A stretch of 64,000 nt of DNA from JAXLRU01 sp046330935 (GCA_046330935.1 JAXLRU010000002.1:744001-808000), one strand, 5' to 3'. Counted from the first letter of the stretch, positions 27,733 to 38,791 are shown. A program made the numbers and translations. Notes: generated by a model from the sequence alone, not told the origin.

Positions 27733-30426
27733 GTGACCGACACCCCCACCATCCCGTCGCCCACCGGCGGGGACAGGGTCGAGCAGGTCGACCTCCAGCT
27801 GGAGATGCAGCGCTCGTACCTCGACTACGCGATGAGCGTGATCGTGAGCCGCGCGCTGCCCGACGTCCGCGACGGGCTCAAGCCGGTCCACCGCCGGGTG
27901 CTGTACGCGATGTACGACGGCGGGTACCGGCCCGACCGCGCGTTCTCCAAGTGCGCGCGCGTCGTCGGCGACGTCATGGGCCAGTACCACCCCCACGGCG
28001 ACTCGGCGATCTACGACGCCCTCGTCCGCCTGGTGCAGGACTGGTCGCTGCGCTACCCGCTGGTGGCGGGACAGGGCAACTTCGGCTCCCCCGGCAACGA
28101 CCCCGCCGCCGCCCCGCGCTACACCGAGTGCCGCATGGCCCCCCTGGCCATGGAGATGGTCCGGGACATCGACGAGGACACCGTCGACTTCACGGACAAC
28201 TACGACGGCCGCACGCAGGAGCCGACCGTCCTGCCGTCGCGGTTCCCGAACCTGCTGGTCAACGGCACGTCCGGGATCGCCGTCGGGATGGCCACGAACA
28301 TCCCGCCGCACAACCTGCGCGAGGTCGCCGACGGCGTCCAGTGGTACCTGGAGCACCCCGAGGCCGAACCCGAGGAGCTGCTGGCCGCGCTCCGCGAGCG
28401 GATCAAGGGCCCCGACTTCCCCACGGGCGCCACGATCCTCGGCAAGCGCGCGATCGAGGACGCCTACCGCACCGGCCGCGGCTCGATCATCATGCGGGCC
28501 GTCGTCAACGTCGAGGAGATCCACAACCGGACCTGCCTCGTCGTCACCGAGCTCCCCTACCAGGTCAACCCCGACAACCTCGCGCTGAAGATCGCCGAGC
28601 TGGTCAAGGAGGGGCGCCTGCAGGGCATCGCGGACATCCGCGACGAGACCTCCGGCCGCACCGGCCAGCGCCTGGTGATCGTGCTCAAGCGCGACGCCGT
28701 CGCGAAGGTCGTCCTCAACAACCTCTACAAGCACACGCAACTGCAGGAGACGTTCGGGGCGAACATGCTCGCCCTGGTCGACGGCGTCCCCCGCACGCTG
28801 AGTCTCGACGCGTTCATCCGGCACTGGGTGGAGCACCAGATCGAGGTCATCGTGCGGCGCACGCGGTTCCGCCTGCGCAAGGCCGAAGAAGAGGCGCACA
28901 TCCTGCGCGGCTACCTCAAGGCCCTCGACGCCCTCGACGAGGTCATCGCGCTGATCCGCCGCAGCCAGACGGTCGACGAGGCCCGCCAGGGCCTGATGGG
29001 GCTGCTCGACGTCGACCAGCTTCAGGCCGACGCGATCCTCGGCATGCAGCTGCGCCGCCTGGCCGCCCTCGAGCGGCAGAAGATCATCGACCGGTACGAC
29101 GTCCTGCAGGCCCTCATCGCCGACTACAACGAGATCCTCGGCTCGGTCGAGCGCCAGCGCGAGATCGTCTCGACGGAGCTCGCCGAGATCGTCGCGAAGT
29201 TCGGCGACGAGCGGCGCACGCAGATCATCCCCTTCGACGGCGACATGTCCATGGAGGACCTGATCGCCGAGGAGGAGATCGTCGTCACGATCACCCGCGA
29301 CGGCTACGCCAAGCGCACCCGCTCCGACGCCTACCGGGCCCAGCGCCGCGGCGGCAAGGGCGTGCGGGGTGCGCAGCTGCGCAGCGACGACGTCGTCGAG
29401 CACTTCTTCGTCACCACGACCCACCACTGGCTGCTGTTCTTCACCAACCTCGGCCGGGTCTACCGCGCGAAGGCCTACGAGCTGCCCGAGGGCGGCCGCG
29501 ACGCCAAGGGCCAGCACGTCGCGAACCTGCTCGCGTTCCAGCCGGGCGAGCAGATCGCCCAGGTCATGGACCTCCCCCACTACGAGGCCGCGGAGTACCT
29601 CGTGCTCGCCACGCGGGACGGGCTGATCAAGAAGACGCGGCTGTCGGAGTACGACTCCAACCGCGCCGGCGGCGTCATCGCCATCAACCTGCGCGAGGGC
29701 GACGAGCTGGTGGCCGCGCGGCTGGCGGCGTCGACGTCCGACATCCTGCTCGTCTCGCGCAAGGGCATGTCCGTGCGGTTCACCGCCGACGACGGTGCGC
29801 TGCGTCCCATGGGTCGCGCCACCTCGGGGGTCACGGGCATGCGGTTCCGCGACGGCGACGAGCTGCTGAGCATGGACGCCGTCAACGACGACGACGCGTT
29901 CGTCTTCGTCGTCACGGAGGGCGGCTGGGCCAAGCGGACGCCGCTGGACCAGTACCGCGTGCAGGGGCGCGCCGGGCTCGGGATCAAGGTCGCCAAGATC
30001 ACGGAGGACCGGGGCGACCTGGTCGGGGCCATGATCGTGGCCGAGGACGACGAGGTGCTCGTCGTGATGGAGCGCGGCAAGGTCGTGCGCTCGTCCGTGG
30101 CCGGGGTGCCCGCCCGCGGCCGCGACACCATGGGCGTGGTCTTCGCCAAGCCCGACAACGGCGACAAGATCATCGCCGTCGCGCGCAACATCGAGCGTGC
30201 GCTGGGCGACGAGGACGGCGACGGCGCCGCCCTCGAGGTCGACCCCGACCTCCCCGCCCCCGACGCCGCCGCTGGAGTGGCCCACGAGGTGGGCGCGGCT
30301 ACCATGAGCGGCGCTGCGGGGGACGTCGAGGGTGCCGAACCGGTCGCAGATGACGACGAGGGACCCTCTCCGGACGCCGATGCCGTACCGTCGTCGGAGT
30401 CCGACTCCACCGGAGGTGACGAGTGA
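27733..30426 (+). CDS. gyrA: DNA gyrase subunit A
   Basis: DNA cleavage and rejoining subunit. The 897-residue protein has the catalytic tyrosine at residue 130 (AAAPRYTECRM). The quinolone-resistance region reads HPHGDSAIYDALVR, with Ser91 and Asp95 at the positions of E. coli Ser83 and Asp87, the quinolone-susceptible type. The C-terminal beta-pinwheel has its GyrA-box near QRRGGKG. An unusually long acidic tail (about residues 840-897) ends the protein. Its stop overlaps the start of the next gene by 4 nt. Confidence 0.98.
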   Translation: MTDTPTIPSPTGGDRVEQVDLQLEMQRSYLDYAMSVIVSRALPDVRDGLKPVHRRVLYAMYDGGYRPDRAFSKCARVVGDVMGQYHPHGDSAIYDALVRLVQDWSLRYPLVAGQGNFGSPGNDPAAAPRYTECRMAPLAMEMVRDIDEDTVDFTDNYDGRTQEPTVLPSRFPNLLVNGTSGIAVGMATNIPPHNLREVADGVQWYLEHPEAEPEELLAALRERIKGPDFPTGATILGKRAIEDAYRTGRGSIIMRAVVNVEEIHNRTCLVVTELPYQVNPDNLALKIAELVKEGRLQGIADIRDETSGRTGQRLVIVLKRDAVAKVVLNNLYKHTQLQETFGANMLALVDGVPRTLSLDAFIRHWVEHQIEVIVRRTRFRLRKAEEEAHILRGYLKALDALDEVIALIRRSQTVDEARQGLMGLLDVDQLQADAILGMQLRRLAALERQKIIDRYDVLQALIADYNEILGSVERQREIVSTELAEIVAKFGDERRTQIIPFDGDMSMEDLIAEEEIVVTITRDGYAKRTRSDAYRAQRRGGKGVRGAQLRSDDVVEHFFVTTTHHWLLFFTNLGRVYRAKAYELPEGGRDAKGQHVANLLAFQPGEQIAQVMDLPHYEAAEYLVLATRDGLIKKTRLSEYDSNRAGGVIAINLREGDELVAARLAASTSDILLVSRKGMSVRFTADDGALRPMGRATSGVTGMRFRDGDELLSMDAVNDDDAFVFVVTEGGWAKRTPLDQYRVQGRAGLGIKVAKITEDRGDLVGAMIVAEDDEVLVVMERGKVVRSSVAGVPARGRDTMGVVFAKPDNGDKIIAVARNIERALGDEDGDGAALEVDPDLPAPDAAAGVAHEVGAATMSGAAGDVEGAEPVADDDEGPSPDADAVPSSESDSTGGDE

Positions 30427-31202
30427 GCGCGTCCGACCAGGCCTATCCGGCCGGCGGCCCGCCCCGACCCGTGACGGGTAACGGAGGCCGGCCCGCCGGT
30501 CCGAGCGCCGCAAGGCCCGGCCAGGCACCGTCGCGTCCCGCGTCGTCGCCGGGGCGTCCCACGTCCTCCCCGGGGCGTCCCACGTCCTCCCCCACCTCGG
30601 CCTCGCGCCCGGGTGCCGGCACGCCGACGCGGCCCGGAGCGGGCGCGCCCACCGTGCCCTCGCGCCCGGCGCCCTCGCCGACGTCCGGGCCCCGCCCCGT
30701 CACCACGGCCCCCCGCACGGCGGCTCCCGCCGGCCCCCAGGCCACGCGACCCGTCGCTGCACCCCCCTCAGGTGCCCGGCCCGCCGCGCAGGCCCCGGCA
30801 GAGACGGCCCGTCCCGAGCCGTCGCGGCCGGTGCAGCCGCGCATCGTCCGGCTGACGCTGGCCAAGATCGACCCGTGGTCGGCGCTGAAGCTGTCGTTCC
30901 TGCTCGCCGTGGGCATCGGCATCGCCACGGTCATCGCGGCCGCCGTCGTGTGGAAGGTCGTCGACACCATGGGTGTCTTCGACAAGATCAACGAGGCGGT
31001 CAGCAACTTCAACGCCAAGGGCGCCCCGGCCACGTTCGACGTCTACGACTACGTCGGCATGTCCCGCGTCGTCTCGCTGGCCATGGTCATCGCCGTGTTC
31101 AACGTGCTCCTGCTCACCGCGCTGGGCACGCTGATGTCGGCCCTGTACAACGTGTCGTCCAGCCTGGTGGGTGGCCTCAAGGTGACGCTGTCCGACGAGT
31201 GA
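30423..31202 (+). CDS. DUF3566 membrane protein downstream of gyrA
   Basis: 259 residues. The first ~135 are disordered, Pro/Ala/Arg-rich, with near-repeats (GRPTSSPGRPTSSP). The last ~120 form the DUF3566 domain with two membrane helices (LSFLLAVGIGIATVIAAAVV and LAMVIAVFNVLLLTALGTLM). The family is conserved in actinobacteria after gyrA (Rv0007 in M. tuberculosis) and has been linked to envelope or division proteins, but its biochemical role is not settled. GTGA overlap with gyrA indicates co-translation. Confidence 0.88.
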   Translation: MSASDQAYPAGGPPRPVTGNGGRPAGPSAARPGQAPSRPASSPGRPTSSPGRPTSSPTSASRPGAGTPTRPGAGAPTVPSRPAPSPTSGPRPVTTAPRTAAPAGPQATRPVAAPPSGARPAAQAPAETARPEPSRPVQPRIVRLTLAKIDPWSALKLSFLLAVGIGIATVIAAAVVWKVVDTMGVFDKINEAVSNFNAKGAPATFDVYDYVGMSRVVSLAMVIAVFNVLLLTALGTLMSALYNVSSSLVGGLKVTLSDE

Positions 31203-31282
31203 GCCGCCCCGCGGCCCGGGTGACCTATCGGTTTGGGCGCCCGGCCGCTCGTGCGGTAACCTCGCCTGGCGTCACCACGCAC

Positions 31283-31359
31283 GGGCCTATAGCTCAGTCG
31301 GTTAGAGCGCTTCCCTGATAAGGAAGAGGCCACAGGTTCAAGTCCTGTTAGGCCCACCA
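31283..31359 (+). tRNA. tRNA-Ile (anticodon GAT)
   Basis: Acceptor stem GGGCCTA / TAGGCCC, anticodon stem-loop CTTCC-CTGATAA-GGAAG with GAT at 31317-31319, a T-arm with GTTCAAG, and an encoded CCA at 31357-31359. A TTGGGC-N18-TAACCT promoter (31233-31262) lies just upstream. Downstream of gyrA is its usual place in actinobacteria. Confidence 0.97.
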
Positions 31360-31446
31360 CGTGACCGCAGGGCGGGAGCTTCTCGGCACCCGCCCTGTCG
31401 TCGTTCCGGCCCGCCTCGGGCCGGGTCGCCCACGAGGGAGGACAGC

Positions 31447-31563
31447 GTGAAGAAGCTTCTCGTCGTCGTGGTCGCCGCGCTCGCCGGCTTCGCCATCTGG
31501 CGCAAGGTCGAGTCGGGCAAGGCCGAGGAAGAACTCTGGGCCGAGATCACCGACACGGTGTGA
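31447..31563 (+). CDS. DLW-39-type conserved micro-protein
   Basis: 38-residue protein beginning MKKLLVVVVAALAGFAIWRK: one membrane-spanning helix, then a charged tail KVESGKAEEELWAEITDTV. It matches the actinobacterial DLW-39 family (name from length and a conserved Asp/Glu-Leu-Trp, here ELW) and sits between the tRNA-Ile and tRNA-Ala genes as that family does. GTG start; a purine-rich gaggacag lies 4-6 nt upstream. Function unknown. Confidence 0.8.
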   Translation: MKKLLVVVVAALAGFAIWRKVESGKAEEELWAEITDTV

Positions 31564-31592
31564 GGCTCCCCCGGCGGTCGTCCGTCGGGCCA

Positions 31593-31665
31593 GGGGGCGT
31601 GGCGCAATTGGTAGCGCACCTGCTTTGCAAGCAGGGGGTTACGGGTTCGAGTCCCGTCGCCTCCA
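31593..31665 (+). tRNA. tRNA-Ala (anticodon TGC)
   Basis: Acceptor GGGGGCG / CGCCTCC (one G-T pair), anticodon stem-loop CCTGC-TTTGCAA-GCAGG with TGC at 31626-31628, and T-arm GTTCGAG. The 3' CCA is not encoded. Downstream of tRNA-Ile and gyrA, the classical origin arrangement. Confidence 0.97.
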
Positions 31666-31678
31666 CCCTGCTGTGACC

Positions 31679-31708
31679 GAGGCCCTTCCCGTGCGCGGGA
31701 AGGGCCTC
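31679..31708 (+). terminator. Terminator after tRNA-Ala
   Basis: Perfect 12-bp stem gaggcccttccc / gggaagggcctc with a 6-nt loop, 13 nt after the tRNA. Confidence 0.85.
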
Positions 31709-31760
31709 GTGGCGTTCACGGCCACGTGCGGGGCCCGGCGTGGCGGCGCACACTGGGCCG

Positions 31761-32123
31761 ATGGACAGCCGGCCGGGGTACGAGCAGCTGCTCGCCGCCC
31801 GCTTCGACGAGGCCACCGCCGCGCTGGCGGCCGCCGACCGGGACTACGAGCGGATCGTGGAGGCCGGGAAGGCTGTCGCCACCGACGACGAGCACGACCC
31901 CGAGGGCGTCGGCCTGGCCGTCGAGCGGGCGAGGATCATCGGCGTCCTCGAGGGGACGCGCGCCGAACTGGCGGCGATCGCCGCCGCCCGGACCCGGCTC
32001 GAGCAGGGCACCTACGGCCGCTGCGCCGTGTGCGGCGCCACCATCGACCCAGGCCGCCTCGAGGCGCGGGCGACCACGACCACCTGCATCACCTGCGCTT
32101 CGCGGCCACGACGAAACGGGTGA
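31761..32123 (+). CDS. TraR/DksA-type zinc-finger protein
   Basis: 120 residues. The N-terminal two thirds form a helical coiled-coil, the C-terminus the C4 zinc finger CAVCGA...CITC. DksA/TraR proteins enter the RNA polymerase secondary channel and modulate transcription; in actinobacteria these short homologues are poorly studied. Start codon uncertain: ATG 31761 gives MDSRPGYEQLLAARF, and an in-frame GTG lies 21 nt earlier. Neither has a clear RBS. Confidence 0.8.
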   Translation: MDSRPGYEQLLAARFDEATAALAAADRDYERIVEAGKAVATDDEHDPEGVGLAVERARIIGVLEGTRAELAAIAAARTRLEQGTYGRCAVCGATIDPGRLEARATTTTCITCASRPRRNG

Positions 32124-32168
32124 CCCCACGTCCTGTGGGGGCACCCGCCTCGGCGCCGATGCGTGGGG

Positions 32169-33050
32169 TCAGCCGCGACCCTTGACCTTCGGCGACCCGT
32201 TCGACGACGGGTCGGGCTCGCGCTCGGCGACCCCGGGGACGTCGCCGGCGGCCACGTCGGCCTCGGCCTCCATGCCCGGGGGGACCGCGACGTCGTCGTC
32301 GGCCGCCGTCGCCAGCTCCTCGGGGATCGGGTCGACCAGGACGGCGATCTCCTCCTCCCCGTCGGTCGGCGCCGTCACCAGCGGCACGGCGTCCACAGGC
32401 ACGTCGGGGGTGTGGACCGAGCCCTGACCGGCGGGGTCGACGGTCGGCAACGCGCTGACCGTGGCCGGCGCCATCTCGTGCACCTCGCCCCACATCTGGC
32501 GGGGACGGCGCTTGAGCGCCGTCACGGCCGCGGCCACCGCAGCGAGCAGCACTCCCACCAGTCCGATCCGGGTCAGCGCGCGGCGCCGCCGCTTGGCCTT
32601 GCGCCCGGGGATGGCGGCGTCGAGGGCGCGTTCGCTCGAGGCGGTGGCCGCGGCTGCCGCGGTGTTGGTGGCCGACACCAGGCGCGGCAGGAGGTCCTCG
32701 ACGATCCGGTCGCGCGCGGCGTCCACGGCCGGGGAGACCTTGTCGACGGCCGTCTCGACCTTCGGGGCGGCCACCTCGAGGCTCTTGGCCACGCCCTTCT
32801 TCACGCCCGGTCCGATCTTGCGCACCTCGGGCACCACCTTGGCGGCGGTCACGGTCGCCGTCGTGCGGGCCGCCGTCTCCGTCGCCGCGACGGCCTTCTC
32901 GAGCTGCGGCAACGCCTTCTCCCACAGCTCGCTCGCGGCCTGGCCGGCGGAGTGCCCAGCCGACGTCCCCGCCTTCACCCCGGCCTGGACGCCGCCGTGG
33001 AACCGGCGCGTCACCGTCTTCGCCACCTTCTGCTTGCCCGACCTCGCCAC
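32169..33050 (-). CDS. Conserved actinobacterial membrane-anchored helical protein
   Basis: 293 residues. The N-terminal half is a long Ala-rich amphipathic region reminiscent of apolipoprotein/LEA-type helices (ATETAARTTATVTAAK...). A single membrane segment follows (TRIGLVGVLLAAVAAAVTAL), then an acidic tail. GTG 33050 is chosen because GGAGGAG lies 5 nt upstream; earlier in-frame starts have none. It points toward the TraR gene and away from the cyclophilin gene. I do not recognise a function. Confidence 0.7.
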   Translation of the reverse strand: MARSGKQKVAKTVTRRFHGGVQAGVKAGTSAGHSAGQAASELWEKALPQLEKAVAATETAARTTATVTAAKVVPEVRKIGPGVKKGVAKSLEVAAPKVETAVDKVSPAVDAARDRIVEDLLPRLVSATNTAAAAATASSERALDAAIPGRKAKRRRRALTRIGLVGVLLAAVAAAVTALKRRPRQMWGEVHEMAPATVSALPTVDPAGQGSVHTPDVPVDAVPLVTAPTDGEEEIAVLVDPIPEELATAADDDVAVPPGMEAEADVAAGDVPGVAEREPDPSSNGSPKVKGRG

Positions 33051-33321
33051 GGCCACTCCTCCGCTCGCCACTACGACCATCCTGCCCCGCAACGCCGCGG
33101 CCCACCTCCGGTGACACCCCGGCGCGAGGGCGCCTGTGGACGGGATACCCACAAAGATCGGTTCCTACGCCCCCACGGGCTGCCGGGGCGGGTCCATGAC
33201 AGACTTTCGCGCGGACGTCTGCGCCGCTGCGGGCCGGCGGCTCGCCGACCGGACGGCGGTCCGGCGGTCGCCGGCCCGCTGCGGCGACGCAGGGACGACA
33301 CCCATCGAGCGAGAGGCCACC

Positions 33322-33864
33322 GTGACTCCCCCGTCGAACACCTTCGCGACGCTGCACACGAACAAGGGCGACATCCGGATCATCCTGTTCCCCGACCAGG
33401 CGCCCAAGACCGTCGCCAACTTCGTGGGGCTCGCCGAGGGCACCAAGGAATGGACCGACGAGCGCACCGGCCAGCAGAAGAGCGAGCCGTTCTACGACGG
33501 CCTGGGCTTCCACCGCGTCATCGCCGGGTTCATGATCCAGGGCGGTTGCCCCCTGGGCACCGGCACCGGCGGCCCCGGCTACACCTTCGACGACGAGATC
33601 TCCCCCGAGCTCGCCTTCACCAAGCCCTACCTGCTGGCCATGGCCAACGCGGGCAAGCGCATGGGCAAGGGCACGAACGGTTCGCAGTTCTTCGTGACCG
33701 TCGACGCCACCACCTGGCTGCAGGGCAAGCACACGATCTTCGGCGAGGTCGCCGACGCCGCCAGCCGCGCCGTCGTCGACGCGATCGCCACCACCCCGGT
33801 CGGCCCCGGCGACAAGCCGAAGGAGCCCGTGGTGATCGAGCGCGTCACCATCGAGCGCGGATGA
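33322..33864 (+). CDS. ppiA: Peptidyl-prolyl cis-trans isomerase (cyclophilin)
   Basis: Folding catalyst for proline peptide bonds, 180 residues, cytoplasmic (no signal peptide). Cyclophilin signature FYDGLGFHRVIAGFMIQGGC, the substrate-pocket NGSQFFV and the C-terminal W-L-Q-G-K-H-T-I-F-G-E-V are all present. GTG 33322 has GAGAGG 5 nt upstream. Its stop overlaps the start of the rhomboid gene (ATGA). Cyclophilin followed by rhomboid is a common actinobacterial pair near gyrA. Confidence 0.96.
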   Translation: MTPPSNTFATLHTNKGDIRIILFPDQAPKTVANFVGLAEGTKEWTDERTGQQKSEPFYDGLGFHRVIAGFMIQGGCPLGTGTGGPGYTFDDEISPELAFTKPYLLAMANAGKRMGKGTNGSQFFVTVDATTWLQGKHTIFGEVADAASRAVVDAIATTPVGPGDKPKEPVVIERVTIERG

Positions 33865-34784
33865 CCTCTCCGGTCCCCGGTGGGGCGTCCCCGGACGCCC
33901 CACCGGTCTGCCCGCGCCACCCGGACCGCGTCTCCTACGTCCGGTGCCAGCGCTGCGAGCGGCCCGTGTGCCCGCAGTGCCAACGCCCTGCGGCCGTCGG
34001 CGTGCAGTGCGTGGACTGCGTGAAGGAGGGCGCGAAGACGGTGCGGCGCGCCCGTACCGTCTTCGGTGCCACGATCTCCCCCGACCAGCGGCCCGTGCTC
34101 ACGATGTCGGTGATCGGCCTGTGCGTCGTCCTGTGGGTGGCCCAGATCACGGGGGACGACAGCTTCACCGATCGCCTGCTGTTCGCACCCGTCGTCAGCC
34201 GGTCCGAGCCGTGGCGGTTCCTCACGTCCGCCTTCCTGCACTCCACGGGCTCTCCCCTGCACCTGGCCTTCAACATGTACGCGCTGTGGCTGACCGGCCC
34301 CGTGCTCGAGGCCGTGTTCGGGCGGGTCCGGTTCGCGGCGCTCTACCTGCTCGCCGCCCTCGGCGGCTCCGTGGCCATGCTCGTGGCGGCCCTGCCGTCG
34401 GCGTCCGAGGCCGCATGGGTGGCCGGCGAGGCGGCGTGGTGGGGAGGGTCGCTCGGCGCCTCGGGCGCGGTGTTCGGCCTGTTCGCAGCCACCCTCGTCG
34501 TCAATCGCAGGCTCGGGGCCGACAACGGCGCCCTCATCGCCGTCATCGCCATCAACGCCGTGCTCGGGTTCACGCTGCCGAACGTCGCGTGGGAGGCCCA
34601 CCTCGGCGGGTTCGTCGTGGGCGGTCTCGCCGCGATCGTGCTCGTGCGTGCCGCCTCGCCCTCCCCCCGTGGCAGCGTCGGCGTCCGTCAGGCGCTCGGG
34701 CTGGGGCTGCTCGCCGCGGCCATGGTCGTGACCGTCGTCGTCTGCTGGAGCGTCGCGGGCCCCGAGGTCCTGGCCCTGGGCTGA
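33861..34784 (+). CDS. Rhomboid family intramembrane serine protease with N-terminal zinc-finger
   Basis: 307 residues. The N-terminus (17-53) is Cys/His-rich (CPRH...CQRCERPVCPQC...CVDC), a B-box-like zinc-binding element seen in actinobacterial rhomboids. The membrane domain has the HLAFNMYALW motif, catalytic Ser201 in GASGAVFG and His247 in AWEAHLGGF. It should cut substrates within or at the membrane; the substrates are unknown. Translation is coupled to ppiA. Confidence 0.94.
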   Translation: MTSPVPGGASPDAPPVCPRHPDRVSYVRCQRCERPVCPQCQRPAAVGVQCVDCVKEGAKTVRRARTVFGATISPDQRPVLTMSVIGLCVVLWVAQITGDDSFTDRLLFAPVVSRSEPWRFLTSAFLHSTGSPLHLAFNMYALWLTGPVLEAVFGRVRFAALYLLAALGGSVAMLVAALPSASEAAWVAGEAAWWGGSLGASGAVFGLFAATLVVNRRLGADNGALIAVIAINAVLGFTLPNVAWEAHLGGFVVGGLAAIVLVRAASPSPRGSVGVRQALGLGLLAAAMVVTVVVCWSVAGPEVLALG

Positions 34785-35411
34785 GCTCCGCCCCGGCCTG
34801 GTCCGTGCGCCAGCGGGACGACGTGTGCCCGCACCGCTCCTGGACGAGGCTCTCTCACCCTCCCGACACGCTCCGTCACACCGCCGGCCAGCTCAGCGTC
34901 GCCCCCGATGACCCTTCCGTCACGGTGAGTCGATGGTTGGCTCCCCAGAGGCGGGTTGCGCCGCAGGACGGTCGCCCTCTGCGACCGTCGGTCCACATCT
35001 GGGGACAGGCCATGTGGATGACACGCATGTAATTCCACAGGCACGGGTTTCGTCGCGACCGGCTCGCCGAGGTGCGCGCTCTTGTCATCACTCAACGTCT
35101 GCCGAACGGCACGGATCGTCGAGGTTACGGCTCCTCACGGGGGGTGACAGCACCCTCTCCTGTGGACAGACGTGGGGACGAACCCCTCCACACCTGGGGA
35201 CATCTGCGGGGATAACCCGTGGAGGAGCACGGCCCGATGGTGGACATCCGGTGGACGAACGACCTGCACCCTGTCGACAGCCTCGCCACGGAAGCGCGTT
35301 ACCCACAGGGGTCATGCGATCATGACGTGACCTTTCGTGATCCGCAGCGGCCCTGTCCCCTGCGGGGTCGGTGCGGGCGGCCGTCACGCACCGTCATCCT
35401 CTGACAGACGG
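34785..35411. other. Intergenic region with DnaA-box-like sequences
   Basis: No gene seen. It carries sites one mismatch from a DnaA box: TGTGGATGA 35013-35021, TGTGGACAG 35161-35169 and TTACCCACA 35299-35307, plus several weaker GTGGA/TCCAC copies and GGATAACCC at 35209-35217. This resembles the composition of oriC more than the neighbouring gaps do. Confidence 0.5.
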
Positions 35412-35447
35412 CGAAAGGCCCCGAGGCGAGAGCCTCGGGGCCTTTCG
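35412..35447 (-). terminator. Terminator of crgA
   Basis: Perfect 16-bp stem cgaaaggccccgaggc / gcctcggggcctttcg with a gaga loop. It lies 87 nt downstream of the crgA stop on the minus strand. Confidence 0.85.
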
Positions 35448-35533
35448 AGGGCACGACGACGCGACCAGGGGGCCGCCGGGCCTCGCAGAGGACGGCGATC
35501 CGGCGCGGCGGAGGGCACGAGGCCCTCGCGCCG

Positions 35534-35782
35534 TCAGCGCCAGCGCGTCAGACCGATGAACCCGGCCATCATCAGCGCGAAGCCGACGAGCAGGTTCTTG
35601 GCGTCGAAGTCGGGGATCGGGTACTTGCCCTGGCTCAGGTAGTACGTGACCACCCAGGCCAGCCCGACGATCATCAGACCGAGCACCACCGGCAGGAACC
35701 ACCGCGGGTTCGGCTTCACGGGAGCGGCCTTCCCCGGGGGCGGGGTGTAGGCGGCCTTCTTCCGGATCTTGGACTCGGGCAT
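35534..35782 (-). CDS. crgA: Cell-division protein CrgA
   Basis: 82-residue membrane protein of the actinobacterial divisome; it helps place FtsZ and PBPs. Two membrane helices (WFLPVVLGLMIVGLAWVVTY and LLVGFALMMAGFIGLT) flank a short extracellular loop (SQGKYPIPDFDAKN); the N-terminus MPESKIRKKAAYTPPP is basic. ATG 35782 has AGGAG 5 nt upstream. The position beside DUF881 and the pknAB cluster is typical. Confidence 0.95.
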   Translation of the reverse strand: MPESKIRKKAAYTPPPGKAAPVKPNPRWFLPVVLGLMIVGLAWVVTYYLSQGKYPIPDFDAKNLLVGFALMMAGFIGLTRWR

Positions 35783-35929
35783 TGCTTCTCCTGGGGCCGT
35801 CAGTGGCGGTGGTCGGCGCCCTCGTTGGCGCCGAGCCGGTCGTCGCCCCGCGGCACCGCGCGCAGCCGGCACCGGACCGAGAGGCGACAGGCGTACCTCC
35901 TCGGCACGCACGTCGTCTAGCGTAGTGGC

Positions 35930-36787
35930 GTGCCGCGCCTGCCACATCGCCTTCGCCCCCCGGATGCACTGCGGGCGGCCCTCGGCGGGCGCGTGAAGCC
36001 GGGCACTCTCGCCGTCACGGTGGTCCTCGCGGGCGCCGGATACCTGTTCGCGGCCACCGCCTCCACCGCTCGGGGCACCCAACTGCGCGTGGAGCGGCCG
36101 GACACGCAGAACTACGCCCGGGCCGAGACCGCCCGATTGGCCGAACGAGGCGAACGGCTGCGCGACCTGGCCGGCCAGATCGACGAGATGCGGCGCCGGG
36201 CGTCGGCGGGGGACGCCGAGCTCGCCGGGGTGAGGCAGCGCCTGCGGGACTCCGAACGGGCGGCAGGGCTGTCCGAGGTGCGGGGTCCGGGGCTGAGGAT
36301 CACCCTCGACGACGCCCCGCGCGGCCGCCCGCAGGCCGCCGGTGTGGGGCCCGACGACCTCGTCGTGCACCAGCAGGACGTCCAGGCCGTCGTCAACGCC
36401 CTGTGGGCGGGCGGCGCGGAGGCCATGCAGCTGCAGGACCAGCGCGTCATCACCACGAGCGCCGTGCGCTGCGTCGGCAACACCCTGATCCTGCAGGGCC
36501 GGGTCTACTCCCCGCCCTACGTCATCACCGCGGTGGGGGACGTCGCCGGAATGCGCGACGCCATCGCCGCGAGCAGCCAGATCGGCATCTACCGCGAGTA
36601 CGTGAAGCTCGTCGGCCTCGGCTGGGACGAGCAGCGGCTCAGCTCCTACACCGTCCCCGCCTGGCGCGAGGACACCTCTCTCGTGCACGCCCAGCCCGTG
36701 CCCGTCGCCGATACGCCCGCCGCGAGGCCGTCGTCGAGCGGGTCGGCGGACCGGCGCCGATCCCCCTCAAGCGACCCCACGCCCTGA
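35930..36787 (+). CDS. DUF881 family membrane-anchored protein
   Basis: 285 residues with one N-terminal membrane helix (GTLAVTVVLAGAGYLFAATA), a coiled-coil (AETARLAERGERLRDLAGQI) and the extracellular DUF881 domain (GLSEVRGPGLRITLDDAP...VVNALWAGGAEAMQLQDQRV). The family co-occurs with crgA, FtsQ and divisome genes in Gram-positives. A -10-like TAGCGT (35918-35923) ends 6 nt before the GTG at 35930, with no RBS, so the mRNA may be leaderless. A later GTG (35993) is possible. The gene meets pknB tail to tail. Confidence 0.88.
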   Translation: MPRLPHRLRPPDALRAALGGRVKPGTLAVTVVLAGAGYLFAATASTARGTQLRVERPDTQNYARAETARLAERGERLRDLAGQIDEMRRRASAGDAELAGVRQRLRDSERAAGLSEVRGPGLRITLDDAPRGRPQAAGVGPDDLVVHQQDVQAVVNALWAGGAEAMQLQDQRVITTSAVRCVGNTLILQGRVYSPPYVITAVGDVAGMRDAIAASSQIGIYREYVKLVGLGWDEQRLSSYTVPAWREDTSLVHAQPVPVADTPAARPSSSGSADRRRSPSSDPTP

Positions 36788-36801
36788 CCGGGCTCGCCCG
36801 G

Positions 36802-36807
<6 letters not shown>
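36782..36807. terminator. Bidirectional terminator spanning both stop codons (DUF881 / pknB)
   Basis: Perfect 11-bp stem ccctgaccggg / cccggtcaggg with ctcg loop. The left arm contains the DUF881 TGA (36785-36787) and the right arm contains the pknB stop (36802-36804 on the minus strand). Confidence 0.85.
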
Positions 36808-38706
<1,899 letters not shown>

Positions 38707-38791
38707 CCCTCGTCGTCGGTCCTGCCCTCGGCGCAGGCGCCGACCACCATCGTCGCGTGTCCGCCCGTGCTCGCGTGCACCGGCCCGCGCA

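Noticed and set aside
25551..30528. Two long antisense frames over gyrB and gyrA
   Set aside because: Shadows of the gyrase genes with His/Val/Arg-rich nonsense sequence.
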